Below the pieces are notes generated by a model, which saw only the letters and a program-made list of their open reading frames with translations, had not been told where the DNA came from and did no database searches. Shown piece by piece: positions 20,485 through 30,354 of a stretch of DNA of 46,594 nucleotides. The stretch spans positions 2,299,981 through 2,346,574 of the forward strand of contig BFEA01000141.1 in the NCBI GenBank assembly GCA_003427395.1, given 5' to 3'. The stretch comes from Chara braunii (lineage: Eukaryota; Streptophyta; Charophyceae; Charales; Characeae). The translations under genes were made by a program, and so were the position numbers. The stretch's first letter is position 1; the number at the start of each line of letters is the position of its first letter.

Positions 20485-21398
20485 CAGTGGTTCGGATTTT
20501 GGATTTGACTGCCTGCGATCACACATATACATATGGTTGTGAGGAGCCTCACTGTGATTGTGAGAAGTGATCGTCACATACTTATCCCCCCTTGTGTATA
20601 TATATATATATCGTTATATATATTTATATATATATCTGTGTGTGTAACTATGTTGGAAGTTCGCATGGCCCAAGGGGCCAACATATTAAGGGGTAAATAG
20701 GGGTTGAGGTAGGCAGAAAACCCCCGCCTTTTGATTGTATACTTTTTCTGAGTTCTTAGTCGGACATTGGTCCTGGGCCGGGATTCGAGGTCCTTGTCCA
20801 GGACATCCCAAGCCCTAGGCGCTACATGGAAGGAATTTCCCCCCCCGCAGAGCCTATTTGCCTCGCCTGCCGAGACACTCAAGCTAGAGGCCTGAGGTCT
20901 CGTGGCGGCCGCACGGCTATTTCTTCAACCGTGCAATATCATGAGGGATTAGACCATCACGATACTTCGAGTCTGACACTTGAGTGTCATAAGCGGTACT
21001 CGGATCCACGAGGGACCACTTGATTATGGGCACTACATAGTACGCCATCACTGCGACTGCTTGCGTATGCTTGCATTGCGAGTCAATATGAGAAAGTCCG
21101 GTGACCGCACGGTTTTATACTAAGTCTCGCGTGCGACGCCTATCCGAGTCCGCTTCGGAAAAGTTATGGGATCGCTAGCGAGGGACTAGGAGCGTTGTCA
21201 CATTGTTTGTGTTGTGTCGTTTCGTGCGTATGTTGTGTGCGTGTTTTATTTTTATGTTCCTTGTAGTGGTATGCGCGTGGCGTGTGGGATACGTCCTAGT
21301 CGACCGGCGACGAGTCATGCTTGGGACCTCAGCCCCCCAAGAAGTTGGTTTGCGTGTGAGTCCGATAGAGGCGTAGTACCGCGCGTACCCCCTATGCC

Positions 21399-23919
21399 AT
21401 AATCGGATAAGGGGAAAGGCCAAGACCGTGAGAAATAATCAGAGAAAGGAAGAATGGGGTATTAGTAATTGGGATAACAATTGTGGGAAAGCTCGCCGGG
21501 GACCGCGAGAATTGGGTGTGGGCTGGTTGTCGGGCGGCTGTCTACCAACCGATCGCTCTTTTTTCCAAGCAAAGACCTTTTTTTCTTTTTGTTTCTTTTG
21601 TTTTCGCATGTTTTTGAGAATGTGTATGTGGTTGCCGGGTTGCGGGGTTTCGAGGGGAACTTTGGGTATTTTTGTTTTCTGTATTGACCTTTGAACAAGT
21701 AGGGGCGACGTCCCGGAAAAAGGTTACAAGTGGGGTCGAAGACGGACAGCAAATCGGGGATTTCGACGCGGCAAGAAAAAGGGAACTGGCCTGAACGAAG
21801 AGGAGCACATAAGTTAACCACCACCGACTATGAGGCTCCTTCAAGTAAGCCATGAGGTTTGTGATTGAGCTTGGGTATGGGTTATGACACGCAAAGCGAT
21901 TGCGGTGGGGAATCTTTCCATGACTTCTACAGGGTCGGTTGCCGATAGCCAAGGGATCTGGGCTTCAATACCAGCGTCGCGATGCATGAGGGGCAAATCG
22001 GCTTGGGAAGACGTGACGATCGAGGAGGAAATCTGCCTTTCGTACGCTCATCACCTGTAGTCAAATTAGAGGAGTCTGTCAAGGATGGCAGTTTGATGAG
22101 ATAATATCAGTCGGGACTTGATGGGAAATACTAAGAGGTAAGCTAGCGACCAGCCTGGACTAACCTGCTCCCGACCCCTCCACTAAATTTTCATCGGACA
22201 ACCAAGGCCAAACAAACTAGCCACCCGGGCAGTGAAGATAGAAATGGATCAAAGCGAGAGTTGGGCATCTCTTGAGCAACCAAGTAGCCAACAAGTAGCC
22301 CTAGCCGCCTGGGAGCCCAGATGACGAATACGAGGGCCACATAAAACGGCGGGATCTGACAAGGAAGAACAAACCCAAAGGGATTGGCGGAAGGAGAAAA
22401 GGGAGGATCGACAGTAAAAGAGCGGGAAGTAAAATGCATTGAAAAGAAGAAGGTGAACTCGGTCACGAGTTCTTGATAACCGGACAAAGAAGGAGTGTGC
22501 GCGCTTCATTCTTCTTGGCAACAGCTCAAGAGACGGCCACACAGGGCAGGGTGGAAGTCTGAGCAAGGCGAAAAGGTTGTGCGCGCACCCTGTTAGAGGG
22601 CGTGGTGTCCCGACCCTCCGCTGAGTACCCGATGGATGCTCAAGGACCTGTTACTTACATGTTGCCAGCCCGGGAACCTATGTACCACATGGGCCTTCGC
22701 GGGGTACCAGACTCTGCTTATTGATTCCTGCAGTGCGCCAGACATACCCGGGCTCCGCTCTACTGAGACTGGTCTAGCCGGTGTTCACCCTTGCAAAAGA
22801 ATGGGTGTGCGCCACAAGACTTTCCATTGGTCCATGCAGGCTCGGCGCTCTGCTGTACAACAGAGCAGTACCGGTCTGTGACTGTGGTAGCTGCCGGGCT
22901 CAGCCAAGGATGCGAAGGTAGAGGGACCAACGCGGCTTTTTCTACCACGCGCCGAGTGCCTCTAGCTAAGTCACAGGTTATATGCACGGAGCTGTTGTCA
23001 CAGTCAAACAGAAAAGAGTTAAAGAAAGGAAAAGAAAGGAAAAGAAAGGAAAATAAAAAACGAAAGGAAGTCGTGTGTTAGATCTGCACGCTGATCTGGA
23101 CCCTCGCTTTAGTTCAGGTTGATCTTGCAACTTCTGTCCGCAATGACGTTACAATTCCGTTAGCTGTTCTTTAGAGTCAGCTTCCTCTTTCGACCCTTCG
23201 TAACTTCGTGGGAAGGAGTGCGAACGGTTCATTTTTGAACCTTGACTATGAGTGAGCGGCCTCGACTGGTCGACCGTTCATGTCCCAATTTCCCCACAGC
23301 CATGCCCTGCTGGGTACTGTGCTGTAAGCCCCCCAAAATAGGAGCACCAATGGCCGCGTTGGTAGGAGGCTTATCACCCCCCGTGGAAAGTCATAAGCTC
23401 CCTCCTTGCCATCAGACACGGGTACCCATTAGGGGTAATCTGATGACGTGTTTTAAAGGGGAGAGGTGGTCGGTACGTATCCCGTTATAGGACCACTTTA
23501 CTAGCAAGCACGTCATGTCAAAAAGGAAGAGACGCGATAGACAACAGAGGTTTCTCCTCGCGTTTTGTTTCTAATTTTAAATTTACTTTTATTTTATTCG
23601 TTGACTGATTTTTTGACTAATTATTAAATTACAGGAATTTAAGTGTCATCCAAATCGAGTCCCTCACTTAGAACGCGGGGATCGTGGTAGGTGACAATCT
23701 TATAAAGAGAGAGGGAGAGGGTCATTAACTACTAGCTGGTGGACTCGTATGAACGTTTTTGTCGTGCTACTGCTGGCAACCTCAGGGTGGAGGTCGTGTT
23801 GTCCGCAGGGGACTATCCAGGTGTGTGTGCGCTGAGTGTCGAGATTAGGTTATCTAGCGAGCAATGGTCTTTTTAGCTATAGACGAGGGAACCTGAGGTT
23901 TTATTAGAGTTGGGAGCCT
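21399..23919. other. Unassigned stretch, no supported gene
   Basis: Frames of up to 136 codons on the minus strand (21,462-21,952; 22,191-22,566) have no recognisable motif. A purine repeat (AAAGG)n occupies 23,020-23,065. A stable hairpin lies around 23,411-23,444, with CATCAGA pairing with TCTGATG and inner GTACCC with GGGGTA. CTGGTATTGAAGC (minus strand near 21,975) loosely resembles an iMet PBS but has no LTR beside it. Confidence 0.5.
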
Positions 23920-23940
23920 ATGCACAAAGAAGGGGCCACA

Positions 23941-24315
23941 ATGGGTGCCTGCTTGAGCTACAGTAAAAGTGACGGGGTGACTAAGCTAAGGATTAATGTC
24001 TACAGAGGGAAAGAACAGGAGATGAGGGAGGATAAGAAGTTGGAGGGTGTAGTCATTGAAGCCCGCAACAGAGCCGAGCAGGGATGCAGGAGGGATGGAG
24101 TGACTGCGGCCCTAAAGGTTACGGTCACTTACCACAAGGAGGAGACCTCCACGAGTACGACATAGCGGGAGCCGCAGTAGCTGGACCGGGACTCAGAGGC
24201 CGAGTCTGAAGCCAGCGACGCGCTGACGCAGTCCTGGCACGGGCTGGAACAGTGGATGAAGGAGCATCCGCCGACGGAGTCGGTAGAGGACGGGTCAGAG
24301 GCCAGTTCGGCCTAG
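23941..24315 (+). pseudogene. Small unrecognised reading frame with myristoylation-like start and two in-frame TAGs
   Basis: From ATG 23,941 the frame reads MGACLSYSKSDG..., which fits the N-myristoylation pattern MGxxxS, then a charged middle part rich in Lys, Glu and Arg up to TAG 24,163. The same frame carries on through a second TAG at 24,178 into an acidic Ser/Glu/Asp-rich tail with LTQSWHGLEQWMKEHPPTES, ending TAG 24,313. That the protein-like character continues past both TAG codons suggests a decayed gene of about 120 codons, or less likely readthrough. I do not recognise the family. No LTR, PBS or splice signals tie it to a named element. Confidence 0.35.
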
Positions 24316-26124
24316 CGAAGAGATTGAGAGCGTGAGGCGGTTACGGATGACCAAGGTGAAGGTGAGAGAGAAGTCGAACTTCTTGCGGGTTCTTGGTACC
24401 ACAACTTACTGTTAATGTCAGCGCGTGGTCATCCCATTGGTCTCCGTGCTGCTTACTGTCCTCCATCCCTAGTGCAGAGATGGTCGAGAGCGAACGCGTG
24501 GCTTAAGTACAGGGGTGATCGAGAACCAGACTAAAGAGGTTGGGCGTCAACTGAGAGTACGGTCTAAGCAGTGCGCGATAGAGAGGGGTTCTGGTTGGTG
24601 TCACGCTCGCCCTCAAGACTTGGCATTGCGTACCACTCCCGTGAAGTGGGAAGGAGCGAGTTTGGCCTAGGGGTCGCTGAAGAGAGAGGGTGGAGAGAGA
24701 GAGAGAGAGGGTAATACACGCAAGGAGGCCCGAAGGAGGTCAGCGCTGGAGAAGAGAGAGCTAAGGCCATCGGGCGATGGGACTAAAGAGACCGAGGTTA
24801 CTATCAGGAAGGAGAGGAGTAGTTTTTCAGCACTTGACGGATGTCACTCGCCGTGCAAACGTATCACGATGGCGATCACTTCTCGTTTTGCCAATGTCAT
24901 GATCAGAGAGAACACTCTCGAGCAGGGGTTCCTGTTGTCGTCACCAGTTCTTCCTGAACAAGTAAACGAAAGAAGCGCTGCACGCGAGTACTGCATAAGT
25001 TTACACGTGACCAGCGTGGCATTGTATCAACCATTACCTACGTGTAAAAATGGAGTGTGAGGGCGACAGGTACATGAGTTACGAGAGACATGTGTATGTA
25101 TGTGTGTGTGCAGGTGCCTCTCTCGTATGAAGACTTGTGCGCGCTGAGAGAAAGGTGGGCCAAACGGCGCGACGTGTGTCACTCCCAGCTGTTGTTGTCA
25201 TCAGTTACTGTGGGAGGGTTGTAGATCATTCTGCTTGCGACGAGCGTCTCCCCTGACTGTTGTCGTTATCAGTTACTGTGGGAGGTTTGTAGACCATTTT
25301 GCTCCCGGCGAGCGTTTCCCCCGACAATTGTTGTTGTCAACTACTTCGCGTGGACTGTTGCTCTCAATTATCGTCAACCATGATAGTCAACTTTGCTCGA
25401 AACGTTGAAAGTTTCCCCGTATGACCCAAGCATTGATGAAGAGCGACACAAGGGAGTTTTGACTGGTGGATATAAACGGGTCACGATCGTCTCTAAATTG
25501 TTGTTCCATCGAGTCCACCAAGTGGAGGTAGCGCAGGGCAAGTGAATCGGGGTTGCATGACTCATCCGTCGGCAGGAGCAGCACGGGTAGGTGGTACGAA
25601 TATAGGCTAAGAAGGGGTACGGGTCTAACCGTGACCGCCACCAGATGCGCTTCTGATAACGAAATCGTGTCGTGAATGAGGGGCAAGCCGCAACAGACCG
25701 GTTGAGGAGATTGGATTCGCCCATTGACAGAAGGGTCATTGGCCTTGGAAAGTGAACCTGCCGCATGCTATAACAAGGAGGGAGGGAAGGAAGTACCTAC
25801 CCGGCAGGGTTGGAGATGTGGGAAGCTCGAGGTTGTTGAAGAGGAGGGGATACTGCTGAGATTTTGACAGTCTTCAAGGAGTCGGCGATCAACGGTGTTA
25901 AGCTGCTGTGTAGTTTGGCAACGCTTGTGGCGGAGTAAAACTGTATATACAACATATTGTTGTCCCCACTTGCCATACTTCATAGCTACTATGCCTTGTT
26001 GTTGGGCATGCTTGCTTCCTACGTACGTTTGCTCTGCACGCAACACTTTCGATGAGTTGTTGGGGCCGCCCTGGAAGCACAGCAATCGTCGGTCAGTTGG
26101 GCGGCGTAGCAACTTGGTGGCATG
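24316..26124. other. Unassigned stretch with a short tandem repeat
   Basis: A 67-70 bp unit containing CAGTTACTGTGGGAGG and GGCGAGCGT / GACGAGCGT is repeated twice (about 25,190-25,256 and 25,257-25,326). A GAGA-rich run lies at 24,691-24,709. The longest frame (minus strand, 25,374-25,766) has no motif I recognise. The right end may belong to the unresolved start of LTR C. Confidence 0.5.
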
Positions 26125-26732
26125 ATCAGGCTTATGAAAAAGGTATTATTGTGATTTGGAGATCCGTCGGAGGGAAGCTGTTCGGTAGTTTGATTTCGGT
26201 TTGACTAGCGGCTGCGCATGTTGGCCATCATTGCGGGGTCCTCAGGCACACAAAGATTACAAGGCCCTCTCCTGCGAGTCTGAGTGCACCTTTCTTGAAT
26301 CTGAGAGGCTTAATGACCTCTACTTCTGCCCTTCTTCCTCTAAGTCTGGTCTATTGGTTCTAAGAGGAAGGCGGGAGGCGGGATTGCAAGCTCTGTGGGG
26401 AGTCCGCCCACCGATTGCGGAAGTCCTGCCAAAACTCAGGAGGAGTTCTGGAGGCAGGGAACTGAAAGGTAAAGGTTTCGCTTTCCTTCTATAAACCCAG
26501 TTATAACCCCTATCTGTACTTCTCTTTATACGTTGACGGAGTATGTTGGATGCACCCCATATTTGACATTGGGTTTGACTTTCAGGACATAACCCAGACT
26601 AAGTAAAGGAATGAGTGCACAACCTCAAGTTTCAGTTTTATTGGTTGTTTGAAAGCAGATTGAGAAAAGGGGTCGCATCAGGGGGAAGGATGGGAGGAAG
26701 GCAGTTTTGCTTGTGCTTGAACGAGTCTTATG

Positions 26733-27333
26733 GGGTCAGACATTGTTTCCAAGATGAATGGCCTAACTGCTATGTTTATTTGGCTGTTTCCTGAAGGGTC
26801 AGACATTGTTTCTAAGATGAATGGTCTGGTTGCTGTGTTTATTTCTGAGGGTCTGCCTGATTGAAGGGGTTTGATTTTTTGTTTTGTTCTGAGGGAGGTT
26901 CAGACCAAAGACTAGACATTGTTTCTAAGATGAATGATCTAAGTCTGAAACCGCAAGATTATAATGTGAACAAAAGAATAGGATTTTTTTATAACTCTAT
27001 ATCTATATGTTTATGGGAACAAGGCTAGCCATACATTGTTTCTAAGACGAATAGTCTTACGAGCGTATAACTATGAACTATAATTGAAGGTAACTTGGGC
27101 AGGCTGAGCATTGTTTCTAAGACGAATGACTCAATCCTATGCTCGCTTTGGAAGATAAAGTTCAGAGAATTATATATAACTTGGTTATTTAAACATATCA
27201 GGGCGACTAAGCATTGTTTCTAAGACCAATGGCTTAGTCATATGTCCAATGAAGAGAGAAGTAGTTGTGCAACATGTTCGTGTATAAGTAATGCAGAGAG
27301 TTGACATTGTTTATAAGACGAATGACCTAACTC
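26733..27333 (+). repeat. Hairpin array 1 in LTR C (alternative core)
   Basis: Units occupy the same order as in A and B, but the core reads CATTGTTTCTAAGATGAATG (or ...GACGAATG). Paired arms: 26,797-26,804 with 26,824-26,831 (GGTCAGAC with GTCTGGTT, 8 pairs, three G-U); 26,909-26,916 with 26,938-26,946 (8 pairs, one bulge); 27,105-27,108 with 27,130-27,133; 27,205-27,212 with 27,232-27,239 (GACTAAGC, perfect 8); 27,298-27,302 with 27,329-27,333. Units near 26,737 and 27,030 have lost much of their pairing. The core can itself pair (CATT with AATG). Confidence 0.75.
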
Positions 27334-27617
27334 AATGTCCTATGTAAGCAGAGTATAAAGGGTTAAATCACATGAAAGATTATGAACTATTGTTTGTTAA
27401 GTTGACTTGGAGATGGTGAGAATACTTACCTTTGTGGTTTGGCTTGCATGCGGCTGAGTGGGATCACTACTTAGTTTGAGTTTCAGTTTGATAGGTAGTT
27501 GCTTTAGTGGTTCGCCACGTGCTAGAGCGATAGGAGTTAGTTCAAATTTCTGCATTTTCTGAGCTAACTTTATTTTAATTAGATCAATTCTTGCATTTTC
27601 TGGGATCTTTTGTTATA

Positions 27618-27925
27618 CTTGGCTTTGTATAAATTTTGGTAAGCTACTTTCTCTATGGAAAGCGCTGCCAAAATTTCTGCAAAATCCAAGGAGTTAGTCA
27701 AAATTTGACCTTTCAAAGTTCTTCTTGTCCAAATTTTATACATGACTTAGTAAAAATTTGAAAAGTCTCCTTTTCTAAAGGAAGTGCTGCCCAAATTTTT
27801 GCTAATTCAAGGAGTTAAACAAAATGACTTTGGAAAGACAAAGACTATTTCTGTTTTCATATTTAGGCTGACATAAATTTTGAGAAGACACTTCTCCTAC
27901 GGGAAACACTGCCGGAATTTCCTTA
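27618..27925 (+). repeat. Hairpin array 2 in LTR C (three units)
   Basis: Unit 1 pairs 27,618-27,639 with 27,668-27,690 over about 20 bp around CTATGGAAAGCGCTG. Unit 2 (27,738-27,815) is type Y with AAAGGAAGTGCTGCCC. Unit 3 (from 27,868) is type X, degenerate, and interrupted at its 3' arm by the insert at 27,934. Confidence 0.7.
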
Positions 27926-28394
27926 GTTTAAAGCTAAGTAGCAAATCCGGATATCGGGCAGACCAATTTTATCTCGAATTTTCAATCCGGATGAAATTTC
28001 CGGATTATCTGGAAAAAAATGATATGAACAACTTTTGGCTTGAGGCCATCTTTGCTTACTCAACATATATGAAGATAAAAAACAAAACAGAACAAGAAAA
28101 TAATATTTAGATAAAAAATTATAGAATGAATTAAGCATCCGCCCTCTCAACCCCTTTATTCCCTATCTTATCCCCTTTAAACCCTTCCAGGCCCAATCAA
28201 GCTTGTCATGAAATAAGAACGTACTTCTATTGTATTTTGCATGCGCCATATCACTTTTTTTTTTTTTTTTTTTTTTTTTTTTAGGTTTTTTTTTTAATCA
28301 TCCGGATTTTGGGATGATCCTACCCCCCGATCATCCGGCCCGATAAACCAACCAGATTATCCGACCAGATAACCCATGCTACCTAGGTTTAAAG
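27926..28394. mobile_element. 453-bp non-autonomous DNA transposon with 8-bp target duplication
   Basis: GTTTAAAG is duplicated at 27,926-27,933 and 28,387-28,394. The element (27,934-28,386) has terminal inverted repeats CTAAGTAGCA and CTAGGTAGCA (9 of 10) and subterminal repeats of ATCCGG / CCGGAT clustered at both ends, a layout typical of hAT-type elements. The interior is AT-rich with a run of about 30 T at 28,253-28,282. LTRs A and B lack it, so insertion followed divergence of the copies. Confidence 0.75.
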
Positions 28395-30167
28395 GAGTTA
28401 GATTATATTTAGACGGATGACGATTATGGAGGTCCACCCTGAATAGGGGAGATTCTGCCGTTAGTCTACCCGTTCTTTGGGCACTGGCTTACAAGCAGAC
28501 TCAGGCTTAGCCTGTAGAAGAATTTTGAGTGAAAATGTGTTATGAAGCTGTATTCTTCATACACTTATGATTTTAGCTTGGGGATTGACCTGACTTGTAT
28601 TATAAGTCTTCTTGATCGATTGATTCAAAATTTGGACTAGATCCAGCTTCATCCTACGAGGACCATCTTCTGTTATCATTGATAACAGGTCGGTTGCCGA
28701 TTCGTCGGTTTACGATTCAACTCCAATCCACTCTCGCCACTCAACCTAAAGGCTTTAGCCCTATAGTTTGAAATGTTTCATTGTGTTTTTACCCGGACTT
28801 TATTGAATGGCCATTTAACAAAGATACTGAGTATTTTATTTTGCTGGAAGGTTGCGCTGAGGTTGAGATTTGTATGGCTAAAGCAAGGGATGCGAGTGCA
28901 GAGAATGGTTGAAGTTGACCCCGTGTAGTGCATGGACTTTTGGTGGGATCTTTGATGTGATTGCAGGTATGTTTGGTGATTCAGACTTTGGATTTCACTG
29001 CCTGCGTTCACATACATATATATATGGCTGAGAGGAGTCCCACTGTGACTGTGAGAAATGATTGTCTTGTATTAATAACCCTCTATATATATGTGAATAT
29101 ATATATTTTGAGTGTTTTGTGCGGCTTACAGTAACCGCACGTAAACGTTAAACAAATTATGTTTTCGAGGGAAATGGGATTTTTCCGTTTAGCCTTTGCC
29201 TTTTAAAATTTTATAGTTGGACGTTGTAGTCCGTGACAGCCGTCAAAGTCAAAACCCTTGACTTATCTTAAGGCCCTAGATGATGGAGCTAGTCTCCAGG
29301 GCCATAAGAGACGATTGCCACCACAAGTATGAACCTGTGCACCACCCACTCTCCATAGGGTGCAGAAGAGGATGTGCTTCACAACCGCGCTTGGCGGTTG
29401 TCCAGCGTCGAGAGATTAATCCTCAAGGCGCGTGTTAGTCGACACTTGAGTGTCGAATGCGACCCTCGAGATTAACGAGGACCGCCTGAGTATGGGTACT
29501 ACATAGTACACCATCACTGCGACCGCTTGCGTACGCTTGCATTGCGAGTCGATATGAGTACGCCCTGCGTACGCGTGGTCTTATACTAAGTCTCGCGCGT
29601 GACGCCTATCCGATTTCCGCGTAAGGAGGTTATGGGACGGCTACTGCAGGGACTAGGAGTGTTGTCGTGTTGTTTGATGTGCGTGTGTGTGTGTTTTATT
29701 TTGTTTTTGCTAGAGTGGTGTGCGTGTAGCGAGTGGGATACGTCCTAGTCGACCGACGTCGAGTCGTGCTTGGGACTTCAGCCCCCCAAGATGTCTGTTC
29801 TTGTGCGGGTTCGATAGAGGCATAATACTGCGCGTACCCCTTATGCTACAACGAACGAGAAACGCCCTCGGCTGGTCCACCTCTGTGATTGCAGCTGATT
29901 AGTTTTCGTACTGTGGACTGGTAGCTTGGCGGGGATACGCCCACCGAAGGGAGGTGACAGCTCCCGTAAGGTGGAGGTAAGTCGTGCCTCGAGTAGGCCC
30001 TATTCTGTCGTAAGGGCTCGCGAGAGGTATGGCTGATGCACTCGGCCGGAGCGGCTTGCGGAAGTTCCACGTATATTCATGACGAGGATTTAGACCAACT
30101 CCTGAGTGACGCAGTCGGGAGGGTCCCGCGCTGCCTTGTGCAGTGCCGGACCGATGCGCTCGACAGG

Positions 30168-30185
30168 TGGCGCCGTTGCCGGGGA
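30168..30185 (+). promoter_or_regulatory. Primer-binding site for tRNA-Asp (element C)
   Basis: TGGCGCCGTTGCCGGGGA is a perfect 18-nt complement of the tRNA-Asp 3' end. About 170 bases of leader follow before repeat G2 abuts at 30,355; no gag of this element is found beyond G2. Confidence 0.9.
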
Positions 30186-30354
30186 TAAGGGTTGCTTGTC
30201 GTTGTCCCTGGTGGAACGACATCCGGGTATGGGGAGTGAGAAAAATAGGCAAAATGAGAAGTGTTTGTTAGATTCATTTGAGTGATTGGGTAATATCTTG
30301 ATTATCGTTGGAGGTGTCGTTAGGTTGAGATATTCTTTAAGGGTTGAGCCTAGG

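Larger units (their letters stand above)
17590..21398 (+). mobile_element. Giant LTR, copy B, 3'-truncated
   Basis: Same block order as A and C: start-proximal block from about 17,592, hairpin array 1 (18,250-18,993), hairpin array 2 (19,280-19,835), palindrome (20,106-20,122), AT-repeat, conserved GACACTTGAGTGTC (20,971), TATA-like TTTTATACTAAG (21,113) and GGGACCTCAGCCCCCCAAG (21,323). Homology stops abruptly at about 21,398 (after CCCTATGC), so the last 300 bases and the PBS are missing. It lacks both inserts found in A and C and so gives their empty sites. A private 38-bp triplication lies at 20,371-20,484. Confidence 0.8.
26125..30165 (+). mobile_element. Giant LTR, copy C (5' LTR by PBS position)
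   Basis: Collinear with A and B: start-proximal block (26,125-26,470), array 1 (26,733-27,333), array 2 (27,618-27,925), palindrome (28,671-28,687), conserved segment 29,220-29,480 matching A 1,000-1,250, TATA-like TCTTATACTAAG (29,579) and U5-like end. It ends CGACA at 30,165, two bases before the tRNA-Asp PBS. It is more diverged from A and B than they are from each other in array 1, where the unit core is replaced by CATTGTTTCTAAGATGAATG. A 453-bp insert lies at 27,934-28,386. Confidence 0.82.

Noticed and set aside
21462-21952. Minus-strand frames of 120-136 codons
   Set aside because: Two overlapping frames of equal quality, Lys- and Pro-rich by composition, with no motif I can name.
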